Below are positions 8,913 to 18,870 of a stretch of 36,761 nt of DNA, piece after piece. Position 1 is the stretch's first letter. Every line of letters begins with the position of its first letter. Source of the DNA: Litoribacterium kuwaitense (GTDB lineage: Bacteria; Bacillota; Bacilli; Bacillales; DSM-28697); contig NZ_JAALFC010000032.1 of NCBI RefSeq assembly GCF_011058155.1, positions 1 through 36,761 of the forward strand, read 5' to 3'. Below the pieces are notes generated by a model. It ran no database searches and was not told the origin of the DNA. It was given only the letters and a program-made list of their open reading frames with translations. A program made the position numbers and the translations under genes.

Positions 8913-10297
8913 ACGAAGAATGTGGCATATTTGCTGTTTGGGGACATCCTGGTGCGGCAGAAATGATGTACTATGGCCTTCATAGCCTCCAGCATCGAGG
9001 GCAAGAAGGCGCAGGCATGGTCATGACCGATGGTGAAGAGATGCAGCTTTTAAAAGGGAACGGGCTTGTGACCGAAGTCTTCCAGCAAGAAGAACTTGCT
9101 AAGCTCAAAGGACACGGAGCAATCGGGCACGTTCGCTATTCAACCGCTGGGGGTGGGGGATATGAAAATGTCCAGCCCCTCTTCTTCCGGTCGCAAACGG
9201 GCAGCTTAGCGCTGGCGCATAATGGAAACTTAGTCAATGCGAATGCCTTAAAGCATCAGCTTGAGGCGCAAGGAAGCATCTTTCAAACGACCTCAGATAC
9301 GGAAGTGCTTGCTCATTTAATTCGTCGCGGCGGGCATATCGATATGGTTGAACGGGTGAAAAATGCGTTGACGATGCTAAAGGGCGCTTACGCTTTCATC
9401 ATTATGACCGAGGATAAGCTGATGGTTGCTCTCGACCCGAATGGTCTTCGGCCGTTAGCATTAGGCACGTATGATGGTGCGTACGTCATCTCTTCGGAAA
9501 CGTGTGCTTTTGACGTCGTCGGAGCAACCTTTGAGCGCGATATTCAGCCTGGTGAATTACTCATTATTGATGACAATGGTGTTGATGTACAGCGGTTTTC
9601 GACAGCGCAGCGTTCCATTTGTTCGATGGAGTACATCTATTTTTCACGTCCAGACAGCAATATCGACGGCATTAACGTCCATTCCGCCCGCAAACGTCTT
9701 GGGATGGAATTGGCAATGGAAGCGCCTGTTGAAGCAGATGTCGTTACAGGTGTACCGGATTCAAGTATCTCAGCTGCAATCGGTTATGCAGAGCGGGCAG
9801 AGCTTCCGTATGAGCTCGGTATGATTAAAAACCGATACGTTGGTCGGACGTTCATTCAGCCATCGCAAGAGATGAGAGAGCGCGGCGTGAAAATGAAGCT
9901 TTCGCCAGTTCGGGGTGTCGTCGAAGGGAAGCGAGTGATCATGGTCGATGATTCCATCGTACGCGGGACGACGAGCCGGCGGATTGTTAAAATGCTACGT
10001 GATGCAGGGGCGACGGAAGTACATGTTCGCATTTCATCCCCGCCCATCAAGAATCCGTGTTATTACGGGATTGATACGTCGACGACGTCTGAATTGATTG
10101 CTGCGACACACTCCATCGAAGAGATGTGCAAGGAAATTGGTGCAGATTCGCTCAGTTTTTTATCCGCTGAAGGCTTAGTTAAAGCACTCGATCGCCCGTT
10201 TGCTGGGGAAAATCGCGGTCAATGCCTCGCTTGTTTTACTGGGCAGTACCCGACAGAAATTTATTCCGATACATTACATCCTTACGAAAAAATATAG
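8888..10297 (+). CDS. purF: PurF, amidophosphoribosyltransferase
   Basis: 469 aa. First committed step: PRPP plus glutamine to phosphoribosylamine. The N-terminal [11 protein letters not shown] is an 11-residue propeptide before Cys12, which becomes the N-terminal nucleophile after cleavage, as known for B. subtilis Pur[13 protein letters not shown] (about 32-43) and the PRPP loop [14 protein letters not shown] (about 351-364) are intact. Cysteines that bind the [4Fe-4S] cluster in the Bacillus enzyme are seen in SICSMEY, KNPCYYG and [16 protein letters not shown] lies seven bases before the ATG, which overlaps purL. Confidence 0.97.
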   Translation: MLGEIKGLNEECGIFAVWGHPGAAEMMYYGLHSLQHRGQEGAGMVMTDGEEMQLLKGNGLVTEVFQQEELAKLKGHGAIGHVRYSTAGGGGYENVQPLFFRSQTGSLALAHNGNLVNANALKHQLEAQGSIFQTTSDTEVLAHLIRRGGHIDMVERVKNALTMLKGAYAFIIMTEDKLMVALDPNGLRPLALGTYDGAYVISSETCAFDVVGATFERDIQPGELLIIDDNGVDVQRFSTAQRSICSMEYIYFSRPDSNIDGINVHSARKRLGMELAMEAPVEADVVTGVPDSSISAAIGYAERAELPYELGMIKNRYVGRTFIQPSQEMRERGVKMKLSPVRGVVEGKRVIMVDDSIVRGTTSRRIVKMLRDAGATEVHVRISSPPIKNPCYYGIDTSTTSELIAATHSIEEMCKEIGADSLSFLSAEGLVKALDRPFAGENRGQCLACFTGQYPTEIYSDTLHPYEKI

Positions 10298-10309
10298 GGG
10301 GCGTTGTCC

Positions 10310-11341
10310 ATGAGTAAAGCCTACAAAGAAGCCGGGGTTGATGTAGAAGCCGGATATCAAGCGGTTGAACGAATGAAACGCCACGTCCAAAAAACAATGC
10401 GTCCAGAAGTGCTTGGTGGTCTGGGCGCTTTTGGCGGTTTGTTCGATTTAAGTCAATCATCTTATCAGGAGCCTGTACTTGTTTCAGGGACAGATGGGGT
10501 CGGCACGAAGCTGATGCTCGCGTTTGAAATGAATCGTCATGATACGATCGGCATCGATGCGGTGGCGATGTGTGTCAATGATATCGTTGCTCAAGGCGCG
10601 GAGCCGCTGTTTTTCCTTGATTACATCGCTTGTGGAAAACAACTTCCAGAAAAAATTGAAGCGATTGTCAAAGGTGTCGCAACTGGTTGTGAAGCATCAG
10701 GCTGTGCTTTAATCGGCGGAGAAACCGCTGAAATGCCAGGCATGTATGGCGAGGATGAGTATGATATCGCCGGTTTTGCTGTCGGTGTCGCAGAGAAAAG
10801 TAAGCTCGTTACGACCGAACACATCCAGCCAGGTCAAAAGCTGATCGGTCTCATGTCTTCTGGTGTTCATAGCAATGGCTTTTCTTTAGTTCGTCGAATT
10901 ATTAAAAATCAATCGGCGTCTTTCCAACAATCTTTTAATGGTGGCGAAGAGACGTTGGGTGACATTTTATTGACGCCAACAAAAATTTATGCGAAGCCAG
11001 TTTTAGACGTATTAAAGCGCGTTTCTGTGCGGGGGATGGCGCACATTACAGGCGGCGGCTTTTATGAGAACTTGCCACGGATGATGCCAGAGGGCTTAAA
11101 AGCAGTCATAGAGCTTGGGAGCTGGGACATTCCGGAGGTTTTTGCTTGGTTGCAAGAAAAGGGCTCGCTTACGAACGAAGATATGTATGGCACATTTAAT
11201 ATGGGCATTGGCTTTGTGCTCGCTGTTGACGAAATTGATGCAGCGGCCACGATTTCCGCCCTTGAGAGCGCCGGGGAGAAAGCGTTTGTCATCGGTGAAG
11301 TGGCAGAAGGCTCTGGCGTAGCGTTCAAGGGGGATTTTTAA
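10310..11341 (+). CDS. purM: PurM, AIR synthase
   Basis: 343 aa phosphoribosylformylglycinamidine cyclo-ligase, closing the imidazole ring of AIR. The ATG at 10310 ([16 protein letters not shown]) has AGGGGG at good spacing and matches known PurM N-termini; a TTG two codons upstream is less likely. Seen: [15 protein letters not shown] (about 58-72), [14 protein letters not shown] (about 131-144), and [13 protein letters not shown] (about 182-194). Its TAA shares the A of the purN start codon. Confidence 0.96.
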   Translation: MSKAYKEAGVDVEAGYQAVERMKRHVQKTMRPEVLGGLGAFGGLFDLSQSSYQEPVLVSGTDGVGTKLMLAFEMNRHDTIGIDAVAMCVNDIVAQGAEPLFFLDYIACGKQLPEKIEAIVKGVATGCEASGCALIGGETAEMPGMYGEDEYDIAGFAVGVAEKSKLVTTEHIQPGQKLIGLMSSGVHSNGFSLVRRIIKNQSASFQQSFNGGEETLGDILLTPTKIYAKPVLDVLKRVSVRGMAHITGGGFYENLPRMMPEGLKAVIELGSWDIPEVFAWLQEKGSLTNEDMYGTFNMGIGFVLAVDEIDAAATISALESAGEKAFVIGEVAEGSGVAFKGDF

Positions 11342-11919
11342 TGGGGCGAATTGCTGTGTTTGCCTCTGGTGCCGGGTCTAATTTTGACGCGATCGAGCGT
11401 GCGATTGCTAATGGCACGCTTGAGGCGGAGCTCGTCCTCGTCGTGTGCGATCGTCCGTCGGCAGAGGTGATAAAAAAAGCCGAACATGCCGGTATTGACG
11501 TGTTTCAATTTGCCCCGAAGTCGTATCCTGACAAGCAGGCATTTGAAAAAGACATCGTTCAACAGCTTGAGCAGCGTCACGTTGATTTAGTCGTTTTGGC
11601 TGGCTATATGCGCTTAATTGGCAGCACACTGCTTGAATCATATGAAGGAAAAATCATTAACATACATCCTTCTTTACTCCCTGCCTTTCCAGGAAAAGAT
11701 GCGATCGGACAGGCCATTGACGCCGGGGTGAAGGTGAGCGGAGTAACGGTTCATTATGTAGATGAAGGGATGGATACAGGCCCCATCATTGCTCAGGAAG
11801 CCATTGTGATTCAGGACACAGACAGCTATGATGAGGTCAAAAAACGTATCCAATCTGTTGAGCACACATTATATCCACAGGTTATCTCACACGTACTGAA
11901 AGGGGCATTATCGACATGA
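11341..11919 (+). CDS. purN: PurN, glycinamide ribonucleotide transformylase (folate type)
   Basis: 192 aa. Transfers a formyl group from 10-formyltetrahydrofolate to GAR. N-terminal phosphate loop [11 protein letters not shown] (about 6-16). The catalytic Asn-His-Asp set is visible: N and H in [13 protein letters not shown] (about 106-118) and D in [12 protein letters not shown] (about 139-150). AAGGGGG lies seven bases before the ATG, inside the purM end. The stop overlaps purH (ATGA). No formate-dependent PurT is seen in the window. Confidence 0.96.
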   Translation: MGRIAVFASGAGSNFDAIERAIANGTLEAELVLVVCDRPSAEVIKKAEHAGIDVFQFAPKSYPDKQAFEKDIVQQLEQRHVDLVVLAGYMRLIGSTLLESYEGKIINIHPSLLPAFPGKDAIGQAIDAGVKVSGVTVHYVDEGMDTGPIIAQEAIVIQDTDSYDEVKKRIQSVEHTLYPQVISHVLKGALST

Positions 11920-13454
11920 GTGTAAAACGAGCACTTGTCAGTGTATCTAACAAAGCAGGCATTGAGGACTTAGCAAAAGGTCTTCTCGAAGCCGGTGTTG
12001 AGGTGATTTCTACTGGAGGGACGAAAAAAGCCCTCGAGGAAGCCGGATTAGCCGTCACAGGCATTTCTGAAGTGACTGGATTCCCTGAAATTATGGACGG
12101 TCGTGTCAAAACATTACACCCTGCCATTCATGGCGGTCTTCTGGCCGTTCGCAACAATCCAGAGCATCAGCAGGCACTTGCAGAACAACGTATTGAGCCG
12201 ATCGACCTCGTTGTCGTTAATTTATATCCGTTTAAAGAAACGATTCAAAAAGAAGTCGTCACTTTTGCCGACGCGATCGAGAATATTGATATTGGCGGTC
12301 CGTCGATGATTCGCTCAGCCGCGAAAAACCACGGCGATGTGACAGTCGTCGTTGACCCTTCTGATTATGACGCTGTGTTAGCTGAATTAGCAGAGGGAGG
12401 AGCGGTTTCAGAAGACTTGAGAAAGCGCCTTGCCGCTAAAGCGTTTCGTCATACTGCGCAGTATGATGCACTGATTGCGTCTTTCTTAACCGAACAGGTT
12501 GGCGAAGAATATCCAGAAAGCCTGACCGTCAGCTTTGAGAAAAAGCAGTCACTTCGTTACGGGGAAAACCCTCATCAAACCGCTTCTTTTTATGAAAGTG
12601 CTCTCGCTGTACCTGACAGTCTGTCGCAAGCAGAGCAATTAAACGGTAAAGAGCTGTCCTACAATAATATCAACGATGCGAATGCCGCTTTAGAGCTTGT
12701 AAAGGAATTTACTCAACCGGCTGTCGTCGCTGTAAAACATATGAATCCTTGTGGCGTTGGCCTTGGCAGTTATATTGACGAAGCATATGACCGCGCGTAT
12801 GAAGCCGATCCGGTATCGATTTTTGGCGGAATTGTAGCGTTCAATAAGCAGGTTGGTAAAGAAACCGCCCAAAAAATGAAGGAATTATTCCTCGAAGTTA
12901 TTATTGCCCCGTCTTTTACCGACGACGCACTTGAGATTCTTAAGCAGAAGAAAAACTTACGCCTGCTGACAGTTCCGTTTGATGTAGAGTCGCCAATTGA
13001 AAGAAAGTTTACCTCTGTTCACGGAGGCTTGCTCGTTCAGCAAGAAGATACGCATATGGTGCAGAGAGACGACATGAAGGTCGTTACGAAGCGTTCACCA
13101 AATGAACAAGAATGGCACGATCTTGAGCTGGCATGGACGGTTGTAAAACATGTTAAATCCAATGCGATTGTTCTCGTGAAGGACAACGGTACGATTGGCG
13201 TAGGTGCAGGTCAAATGAACCGTGTCGGCTCTGCAAAAATCGCTATTGAACAAGCTGGGGACAAGGCGACTCATTCAGTCATGGGCTCAGATGCTTTCTT
13301 CCCAATGAAAGACACTGTAGAACAAGCGGCCAAAGCCGGCATTACGGCGATTATTCAGCCAGGAGGTTCCATCCGGGATGAGGAATCTATCGAAGAAGCA
13401 GACCGTCATAACATTGCGATGGTCTTTACGAGTGTTCGTCATTTCAAACATTGA
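11916..13454 (+). CDS. purH: PurH, bifunctional AICAR transformylase/IMP cyclohydrolase
   Basis: 512 aa, performing the last two steps to IMP. The N-terminal MGS-like cyclohydrolase domain (about 1-145) has [13 protein letters not shown] and [15 protein letters not shown]; the AICAR transformylase domain follows (about 150-512) with [10 protein letters not shown], the conserved Lys-His of [10 protein letters not shown] and SDAFFPMKD. Family length is ~512 aa. Start overlaps purN. Confidence 0.97.
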   Translation: MSVKRALVSVSNKAGIEDLAKGLLEAGVEVISTGGTKKALEEAGLAVTGISEVTGFPEIMDGRVKTLHPAIHGGLLAVRNNPEHQQALAEQRIEPIDLVVVNLYPFKETIQKEVVTFADAIENIDIGGPSMIRSAAKNHGDVTVVVDPSDYDAVLAELAEGGAVSEDLRKRLAAKAFRHTAQYDALIASFLTEQVGEEYPESLTVSFEKKQSLRYGENPHQTASFYESALAVPDSLSQAEQLNGKELSYNNINDANAALELVKEFTQPAVVAVKHMNPCGVGLGSYIDEAYDRAYEADPVSIFGGIVAFNKQVGKETAQKMKELFLEVIIAPSFTDDALEILKQKKNLRLLTVPFDVESPIERKFTSVHGGLLVQQEDTHMVQRDDMKVVTKRSPNEQEWHDLELAWTVVKHVKSNAIVLVKDNGTIGVGAGQMNRVGSAKIAIEQAGDKATHSVMGSDAFFPMKDTVEQAAKAGITAIIQPGGSIRDEESIEEADRHNIAMVFTSVRHFKH

Positions 13455-13474
13455 TCGGAGTTGAGGGAAAACAC

Positions 13475-14776
13475 ATGAAGGTTTTAGTCATAGGAAAAGG
13501 CGGTCGTGAGCATGCCATCTGTGAAGCATTTGCCAAGAGTCCTCAAGTAGAGACGGTCTATGTTGCCCCGGGGAACGACGGGATGAAAAATGTTGCTGAG
13601 CTCGTCCAGCTGAATGAGTCTGATCAGGCAGCGCTCGTCGAATTTGCTAAAGAGCAACACGTTGAATGGGTGTTTGTTGGACCTGAGGCACCACTCATGG
13701 ACGGACTTGTTGACCGCTTTACAGAGGTAGGGATTAAAGCTTTCGGACCTTCCGCAAAAGCAGCAATAATTGAAGGCAGTAAGGATTTCGCCAAGCAGCT
13801 GATGGCCAATTATCATATTCCAACGGCAGTGTCGCAAACCTTTACAGATTACGATGCAGCAAAAGCATATATTGATCAGCAAGGCGCACCCATTGTCTTG
13901 AAGGCCGACGGACTTGCGGCGGGCAAAGGAGTCATTGTTGCGCTGACCGCTGAAGAGGCTGAAGAAGGTTTACGTGCCCTAATGCTCGATGGACATGTAG
14001 GCGAAGCCGGTCGTCAAGTGGTAATCGAAGAGTTTTTAGAAGGAGAAGAGTTTTCACTTATGGCCTTCGTTAACGGCTCATTCGTCTTACCAATGCCGAT
14101 CTCTCAAGATCATAAACGTGCCTATGACGGAGATAAAGGACCGAATACAGGTGGAATGGGTGCCTATACGCCTGTGCCGCAAATCTCCTCAGCGGTTGTC
14201 GAAACAGCTTTGGAAACGATTGTCTATCCAGCCGCAAAAGCGATGGAAGCCGAAGGGCGTTCATTTACGGGGATTTTATATGCAGGATTAATTCTGACGA
14301 AAGAGGGTCCTAAGGTCATTGAGTTTAATGCCCGTTTTGGTGACCCAGAAACCCAAGTCGTTCTGCCTCTCTTAGACACCGATTTTGTCAAAACACTTGA
14401 ACACGTATGGCAGAAGGAGTCAGTTGAATTGTCTTGGGATCGTCAAGCTGTTGTCGGTGTCGTTGCCGCAGCAAATGGATACCCAGGAAGCTACGAAAAG
14501 GGTCATGTCTTAACAGGACTAGAAGACGTAGCTAAAGACGCGATGGTCTATCATGCAGGCACGAAAGAAATCAATGGGCAATTTGTGACCGATGGCGGAC
14601 GTGTATTTCTTGCTTCACAAAAAGGAAAGACTTTAGAAGAAGCAAAGCAAAACGTTTATCATTCCTTAAGCCATCTTACGTGTAAAGAAGTCTTTTATCG
14701 GGGCGACATCGGACAAAAAGCAATTAATCTTCATTCCGTCGCTTCCGTCGCACATACACATACAGAAAGGCAATAA
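13475..14776 (+). CDS. purD: PurD, phosphoribosylamine-glycine ligase
   Basis: 433 aa ATP-grasp enzyme making GAR from phosphoribosylamine and glycine. ATG at 13475 gives MKVLVIGKGGREHA, the family N-terminus; the frame upstream to 13451 has no role. ADGLAAGKGVIV (about 144-155) and EFNARFGDPETQ (about 283-294) are the ATP-grasp and metal-binding motifs. It is about ten residues longer than B. subtilis PurD: the tail after YRGDIGQKA ends in a His/Thr-rich AHTHTERQ. That extra tail is exactly where an antisense small gene overlaps (14724-14828). Last gene of the operon; its terminator is at 14878. Confidence 0.96.
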   Translation: MKVLVIGKGGREHAICEAFAKSPQVETVYVAPGNDGMKNVAELVQLNESDQAALVEFAKEQHVEWVFVGPEAPLMDGLVDRFTEVGIKAFGPSAKAAIIEGSKDFAKQLMANYHIPTAVSQTFTDYDAAKAYIDQQGAPIVLKADGLAAGKGVIVALTAEEAEEGLRALMLDGHVGEAGRQVVIEEFLEGEEFSLMAFVNGSFVLPMPISQDHKRAYDGDKGPNTGGMGAYTPVPQISSAVVETALETIVYPAAKAMEAEGRSFTGILYAGLILTKEGPKVIEFNARFGDPETQVVLPLLDTDFVKTLEHVWQKESVELSWDRQAVVGVVAAANGYPGSYEKGHVLTGLEDVAKDAMVYHAGTKEINGQFVTDGGRVFLASQKGKTLEEAKQNVYHSLSHLTCKEVFYRGDIGQKAINLHSVASVAHTHTERQ

Positions 14777-14828
14777 CAGATCCAATCACAAGCGCGTAAA
14801 TAAATAGTGAGTCAGTCAAGAATTCCAA
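14724..14828 (-). CDS. 34-aa single-span membrane protein antisense to purD 3' end
   Basis: A 34-aa ORF on the minus strand starting with TTG at 14828, preceded at eight bases by a perfect AAAGGAGG (14837-14844). The product begins MEFLTDSLFIYALVIGSVIA, has one hydrophobic span (about residues 8-26) and a strongly basic cytoplasmic-type tail (RRKRRNED). The last 53 bp run antisense through the end of purD. The E-F-x-x-D start resembles the very short EYxxD-motif membrane proteins that, as I recall, are annotated next to purD in other Bacillaceae. Function is unknown. The combination of ribosome site, membrane span and positive-inside tail makes it a real gene in my judgment. Confidence 0.7.
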   Translation of the reverse strand: MEFLTDSLFIYALVIGSVIAFLYVYVRRKRRNED

Positions 14829-14877
14829 CAAAATGTCCTCCTTTCACCATCAATATCTAGCCGCACAGCTGTTTAGA

Positions 14878-14921
14878 AGTGTAGATCAAGTCTAAAATGA
14901 CATTTGATCTACACTCTTTTT
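14878..14921 (+). terminator. Terminator of the pur operon
   Basis: Perfect 12-bp stem AGTGTAGATCAA (14878-14889) / TTGATCTACACT (14904-14915) with a 14-nt loop, followed by CTTTTT. It ends transcription about 100 bp after purD. Confidence 0.92.
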
Positions 14922-15196
14922 AAGCTCTTAATTAAAGCGACAGCTTGAAAAATTGGTTAGACGACCTATCAAGCTTAACCTCAGCCTGTGCCCAACACTT
15001 TCCATCCAACGGTTTTCTCGCTCGTCCTTTCCGTGGATAAGGTTCTATTCGAGTCTTCGCTCGTCTGCACCCCTAGACTGCTAAGCGTTTTTAAGTCAGG
15101 TTAGAAAATAACGGAAAGGCTGCTAAACGGACACTAAAAGGTGGAGACAGCACCTAAAATAGACTTTGCCGCCACTTTGCGGCTCTTTATGAAAAG
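14922..15196. other. Non-coding gap between purD and the DUF2892 gene
   Basis: No supported ORF. An imperfect inverted repeat (ATCCAaCGG ... CCG-TGGAT) lies near 15013-15055. AGGTG (15139-15143)/CACCT (15151-15155) followed on the minus strand by TTT could end the leftward gene at 15197. GCCGC (15168-15172)/GCGGC (15179-15183) forms a second small hairpin just after that gene's stop. Whatever promoter drives the 34-aa antisense gene must lie between about 14845 and here; I could not pick one. Confidence 0.4.
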
Positions 15197-15469
15197 TTAT
15201 TCATCAGTATATAGAGCAGCCTTTGCTTCCGAAAATAGCTCATTTTGATCATGATCGTCGCGACGATTGTCGTAGAAATAATGCCCAAGTGCCGTTAACG
15301 GACAAAAGCGCGTAATGCCCTCAGCAATTTTCATCCCCCCAAGGAAAGCAAACCATTGAAAGCCGCGATGATAGGGACGGCGAACCATATAGGCAGTTGA
15401 CCAAGCAAGGATTGTAAAACCGCAAGCAATCCGAAAAATCGCATTTAGCGTTCCTACAATTTTTGTCAA
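15197..15469 (-). CDS. DUF2892-type small membrane protein
   Basis: 90 aa. TTG start at 15469 with GCAGGAGGTGA eight bases upstream. The pattern N-x-I-F-R-I-A-C-G-F-T-I-L-A-W near residues 9-23, a second hydrophobic segment GFQWFAFLGGMKIAEG (about 35-50), then R-F-C-P-L-T-A-L-G (about 54-62) is that of DUF2892 (YgaP-like inner-membrane) proteins, where a C-P-x-x-x-x-L-G signature follows the second span. The C-terminus is acidic and soluble. Function is unknown; related domains are fused to rhodanese in other proteins. It is divergent from yerA, with only 80 bp between. Confidence 0.72.
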   Translation of the reverse strand: MTKIVGTLNAIFRIACGFTILAWSTAYMVRRPYHRGFQWFAFLGGMKIAEGITRFCPLTALGHYFYDNRRDDHDQNELFSEAKAALYTDE

Positions 15470-15490
15470 AGAAAATTCACCTCCTGCGGT

Positions 15491-15517
15491 GCATTTCTAA
15501 AATGCGTGTGATAGAAT
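15491..15517 (+). promoter_or_regulatory. Putative yerA promoter with dyad operator
   Basis: TGATAGAAT (15509-15517) is an extended -10 about 33 bp before the yerA start. The perfect palindrome GCATTT-cta-AAATGC (15491-15505) covers the position of the -35 region, where a repressor could act. No -35 consensus is visible. Confidence 0.35.
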
Positions 15518-15549
15518 AATGAAAAGGCTTTCATGATTGGAGGATCCAT

Positions 15550-17291
15550 ATGACACAACAGCGGTATCCATGGCGTAATCGACAAATTAGACAGCATATT
15601 GCAGTAGCATCCGGGAAAAGAGCTCCAACAAAGGTGATTAAGGGTGCAACATGTGCTCATTTCGGATTGCGCCAATGGTTAACGTCCAATATATGGGTAT
15701 TTGATGATCGTATTGTTTACGTCGGAAAAGAAATGCCTGACAATACGAATGGGACCGAAATCGTCGATGCCACTGGATATTACGCTGTTCCTGGATACAT
15801 AGAACCTCACGTACACCCATTTCAAGCTTATAATCCCCATTCATTTGCACACTATGCGTGTCAAACGGGGACGAGTGTGCTCGTGGCAGATAATCTTTTT
15901 TTGCACTTCGATTGAAAGAAGCAGAAGCTTTTCAGCTTTTATCTGATTTGTCTCAGGGACCAGCAAGCTTATTTTGGTGGTGTCGTTTTGATTCACAATG
16001 TGAAGTGCATCGCGAAACAGAAATTTTCTCCAATTCTATGGTAAAGAATTGGCTGGAAAACGAGCACGTCCTTTTAGGGGGCGAATTAACGTCATGGCCT
16101 CAAGTTCTCGACGGTGACGATTTGACATTACACTGGATACAAGAAGCGCGCCGTTTACATAAACAAATCGAAGGTCATTTTCCAGGGGCTTCAGAGAAAA
16201 CCTTGACGAAGATGGCATTGCTAGGTGTATTGAGCGATCATGAGGCCATTTCAGGAAAAGAAGTGTATCAACGACTGCAAGTCGGTTTTCATTCGTCGCT
16301 CCGCTATTCCTCAATTCGTCCTGATTTGCCAACCATCCTGGATGAACTGCACGAATTAGGCGTTTCGTATTATGAAAACTTGTCGTTGACGACAGACGGC
16401 TCGCCGCCTGCTTTTTACGAGCAAGGAATGATCGATCGGTTGATAAGAATTGCTTTGGCACATGGTGTAAATGATCTCGATGCATATGCGATGGCATCTT
16501 ATAACGCCGCTAGACATTTTCGCATCGAAGATCGTCATGGGTTGATCGCCCCTGGCCGTGTTGCAAATATTAACCTTTTAGAAAGCCCCCAAAATCCCAC
16601 TCCTGTGTCTGTATTGACGAAGGGGCAATGGTTTATGAAGGATAAAAAGCTGATTAGAGAAGCGGACACATTTGATTGGCACAAATACGGGCTGAAACAA
16701 CCGTCAATTGATTGGGAGCTTAGTAGTGATGACTTGCAATTCTCCATGCCATTAGGTCTTGAAATGAAAAATTCAGTCATTATGCACCCATATTCCGTCA
16801 GCCGCGATGTATCTGTCGAAGAGCTGCCAGAGGGGCAGGATGAATGTTTTATGATGATGATCGACCGGTTCGGCAAATGGCGCATTAATACAATTTTAAA
16901 AGGTTTTGCGACATCGCTTGATGGCTTCGCAACAACTTTTTCCGCCACTGGCGATATTATTCTAATCGGTCAACGCAAGTCAGATTTGAAAAAAGCGTTT
17001 GATGCTGTAAAAGCGATGCATGGGGGGATGGCGCTCATCGAAAAAGGCGAGGTCATTTATGAGCTGCCGCTCGAAATCGAGGGAATCATGAGCACCAAGC
17101 CTTTAAGGTCGCTTGGCCAGGAAGAGAAAAAACTAACGGCATTACTAAAGGAAAAGGGATATCGTTATGACCATCCACTGGACTCTTTACTTTTCTTCTC
17201 AGCAACGCACTTACCTTATATACGCATCACACCACAAGGAATTTGGGATGTTATGAAGAAGACAGTATTTTTTCCTTCTATTATGCGTTAA
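15550..17291 (+). pseudogene. yerA: Adenine deaminase family gene (YerA-like), split by a frameshift in a T7 run
   Basis: Two reading frames, 15550-15915 (121 aa) and the frame through 15912-17291, together make one 580-residue amidohydrolase, the length of B. subtilis YerA. The break lies in TTTTTTT (15896-15902): one extra T, or a -1 ribosomal slip on T-TTT-TTG (15897-15903), joins them. All expected motifs survive on both sides: metal-binding H-x-H in PGYIEPHVHPF in part one, then EGHFPGAS, SDHEAISG and TTDGSPP, and the conserved C-terminal LLFFSATHLPYIRITPQGI. ATG has TTGGAGG upstream. The predicted role is adenine to hypoxanthine, feeding salvage next to the de novo operon. Either an inactivated allele, a phase-variable or slipping gene, or a sequencing error; the lack of other lesions means decay, if real, is recent. 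Confidence 0.85.
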
Positions 17292-17308
17292 AATAGTACA
17301 GAGGAAAA

Positions 17309-17339
17309 GAACAGGGACAACGACCGTTGTCCCTTGTTC
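17309..17339. repeat. Long inverted repeat downstream of yerA
   Basis: GAACA-GGGACAACG-AC-CGTTGTCCC-T-TGTTC: a 14-bp stem with one bulge and a 2-nt turn. There is no T run on the plus strand; on the minus strand it is followed by CTTTTCC. It may end yerA transcription weakly or act as an mRNA-stabilising 3' structure. Confidence 0.5.
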
Positions 17340-17422
17340 ATGGTTATGTATATACCAACATTTCAATCGTTTGCCGAACGTTTCTGTGTCATCACGTACG
17401 TATGATGTGAAAGGTGTGGGGA

Positions 17423-18505
17423 ATGAAACGGAACTTATGGGAAAGCTGTAAAAAAGCAGTCTTGCTTGGGGGACTTGGGTTTCTTTTAGTCGGATGTCAA
17501 GCTGATGACTTAACAAAAGATACGAACATAACAGCGCCGCAAAAAATGGATGCTGAGTCTCCAAAGGACGTGGAGGCGCTTGAGGAGGAAGTGTTCCCGC
17601 ATACATTTCCGCTCACTGGAGTGGGGACAAAGGCGCCACCAAACAATGCGGCTCTGGCAGTGACAATCAACAACCATCCAAGTGCCCGTCCTCAGTCCGG
17701 CCTACAGGCTGCTGATATTGTTTATGAAGTCTTGGCAGAAGGAGCGATCACGCGCTTTTTAGCGATCTATCACAGCCAATATCCTGATACGATCGGGCCG
17801 GTTCGCAGTGCGCGTGAATATTACATTGAGCTTAGTCAAGGGTATGAAAGTTTGTATGTAAGCTATGGTCATAGTCCAGGAGCCCTCTCTTTATTAGCTT
17901 CAGGAACAATTCCGCATGTGAACGGCATGGGCTATGCGTATTCGCATGGGTATGACGGGCAGCTATTTTGGCGCGAATCTAGTCAGCGTGCGCCTCACAA
18001 CGTGTATACGAGCAGTGACGAATTAATTCAAGGCGTAAATCATTATGATTATATACTATCTGAACCGGCCCCTTTGCTTTTTACAAAAACACATTCATCT
18101 GCAGGGGAAGAAGTCCAGGCAGTTGAAATTAATTATTCAACGCGTTATAACAATAAAGTGATCTATACGTTTGATCAAGAAACAAATAAATACAAACGCG
18201 TGGTTAATGGAGAGGAGCAGGTCGACCGACTAACGAAGCAGCCTTTGGCAATTAAGAACGTGTTCATTGTGGAAATGACACATGGCTTCCTCGATGACCA
18301 AGGTCGACGGAAAATCGAGTTGTCTGATGGTGGAAAAGCATGGCTGCTTACTGAAGGAAGAATGCAGGAGGTCACGTGGGAAAACATCAACGGACGCATA
18401 TTACCTATGTCAAACGGACAATTGGTCCCATTCACCGCAGGAAATACTTGGATTAATATTATTCCTAAACGAGCGATAGAAGAGCAGAGAATATCATTTC
18501 AATAA
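17423..18505 (+). CDS. yerB: YerB, DUF3048 lipoprotein
   Basis: 360 aa. The ATG at 17423 has AAGGTG six bases upstream; the in-frame GTG at 17414 is inside that site. A basic start (MKRNLWESCKKA), a hydrophobic core and the lipobox LVGC predict a lipoprotein anchored outside the membrane at about residue 25. An acidic linker follows, then the DUF3048 N-domain (about 70-210: AVTINNHPSARPQSGLQAAD, GPVRSAREYY) and C-domain (about 240-355). Activity is unknown. The gene precedes yerC as in B. subtilis. Confidence 0.9.
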   Translation: MKRNLWESCKKAVLLGGLGFLLVGCQADDLTKDTNITAPQKMDAESPKDVEALEEEVFPHTFPLTGVGTKAPPNNAALAVTINNHPSARPQSGLQAADIVYEVLAEGAITRFLAIYHSQYPDTIGPVRSAREYYIELSQGYESLYVSYGHSPGALSLLASGTIPHVNGMGYAYSHGYDGQLFWRESSQRAPHNVYTSSDELIQGVNHYDYILSEPAPLLFTKTHSSAGEEVQAVEINYSTRYNNKVIYTFDQETNKYKRVVNGEEQVDRLTKQPLAIKNVFIVEMTHGFLDDQGRRKIELSDGGKAWLLTEGRMQEVTWENINGRILPMSNGQLVPFTAGNTWINIIPKRAIEEQRISFQ

Positions 18506-18517
18506 GGAGTGTATGGA

Positions 18518-18835
18518 ATGCAAATTGATAAATTACGGGGAAAAGAATTAGACCAGCTGTTTAACGCTATACTTTCCTTAAAAAACCTTGAGGAGTGTTA
18601 TCAGTTTTTTGATGACCTTTGTACGATTAATGAAATCCAATCATTATCACAGCGTCTAGAGGTTGCTCGTCTGCTTCGCCTAGGCGCAACCTATCATAAA
18701 ATTGAAACGGAAACAGGGGCGAGCACTGCGACCATTTCCCGTGTAAAACGCTGCTTAAATTATGGGAATGACGCATACACATTGGCGCTTGATCGGGTGC
18801 ATGAAAACCCATCAGATGTGTCAACGCAAAAATAA
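18518..18835 (+). CDS. yerC: YerC/YecD family TrpR-like DNA-binding protein
   Basis: 105 aa. ATG at 18518 (MQIDKLRGKELDQLF) has AAGGAG eight bases upstream and matches the B. subtilis start; the GTG at 18509 overlaps that site. The fold is an all-helical TrpR-like dimer: a first helix-rich half, then SLSQRLEVARLL and a helix-turn-helix KIETETGASTATISRVKRCL (about 68-87) close to TrpR's. The regulon is unknown. It lies 12 bp after yerB and is probably cotranscribed, with its own terminator behind it. Confidence 0.9.
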   Translation: MQIDKLRGKELDQLFNAILSLKNLEECYQFFDDLCTINEIQSLSQRLEVARLLRLGATYHKIETETGASTATISRVKRCLNYGNDAYTLALDRVHENPSDVSTQK

Positions 18836-18870
18836 GTAAGCTTTTGTGCTTGTTACATGTAAACTGAAAG

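Noticed and set aside
17371-17406. TTGCCG and TATGAT as a yerB promoter
   Set aside because: Spacer of 24 bp is too long for sigma-A.
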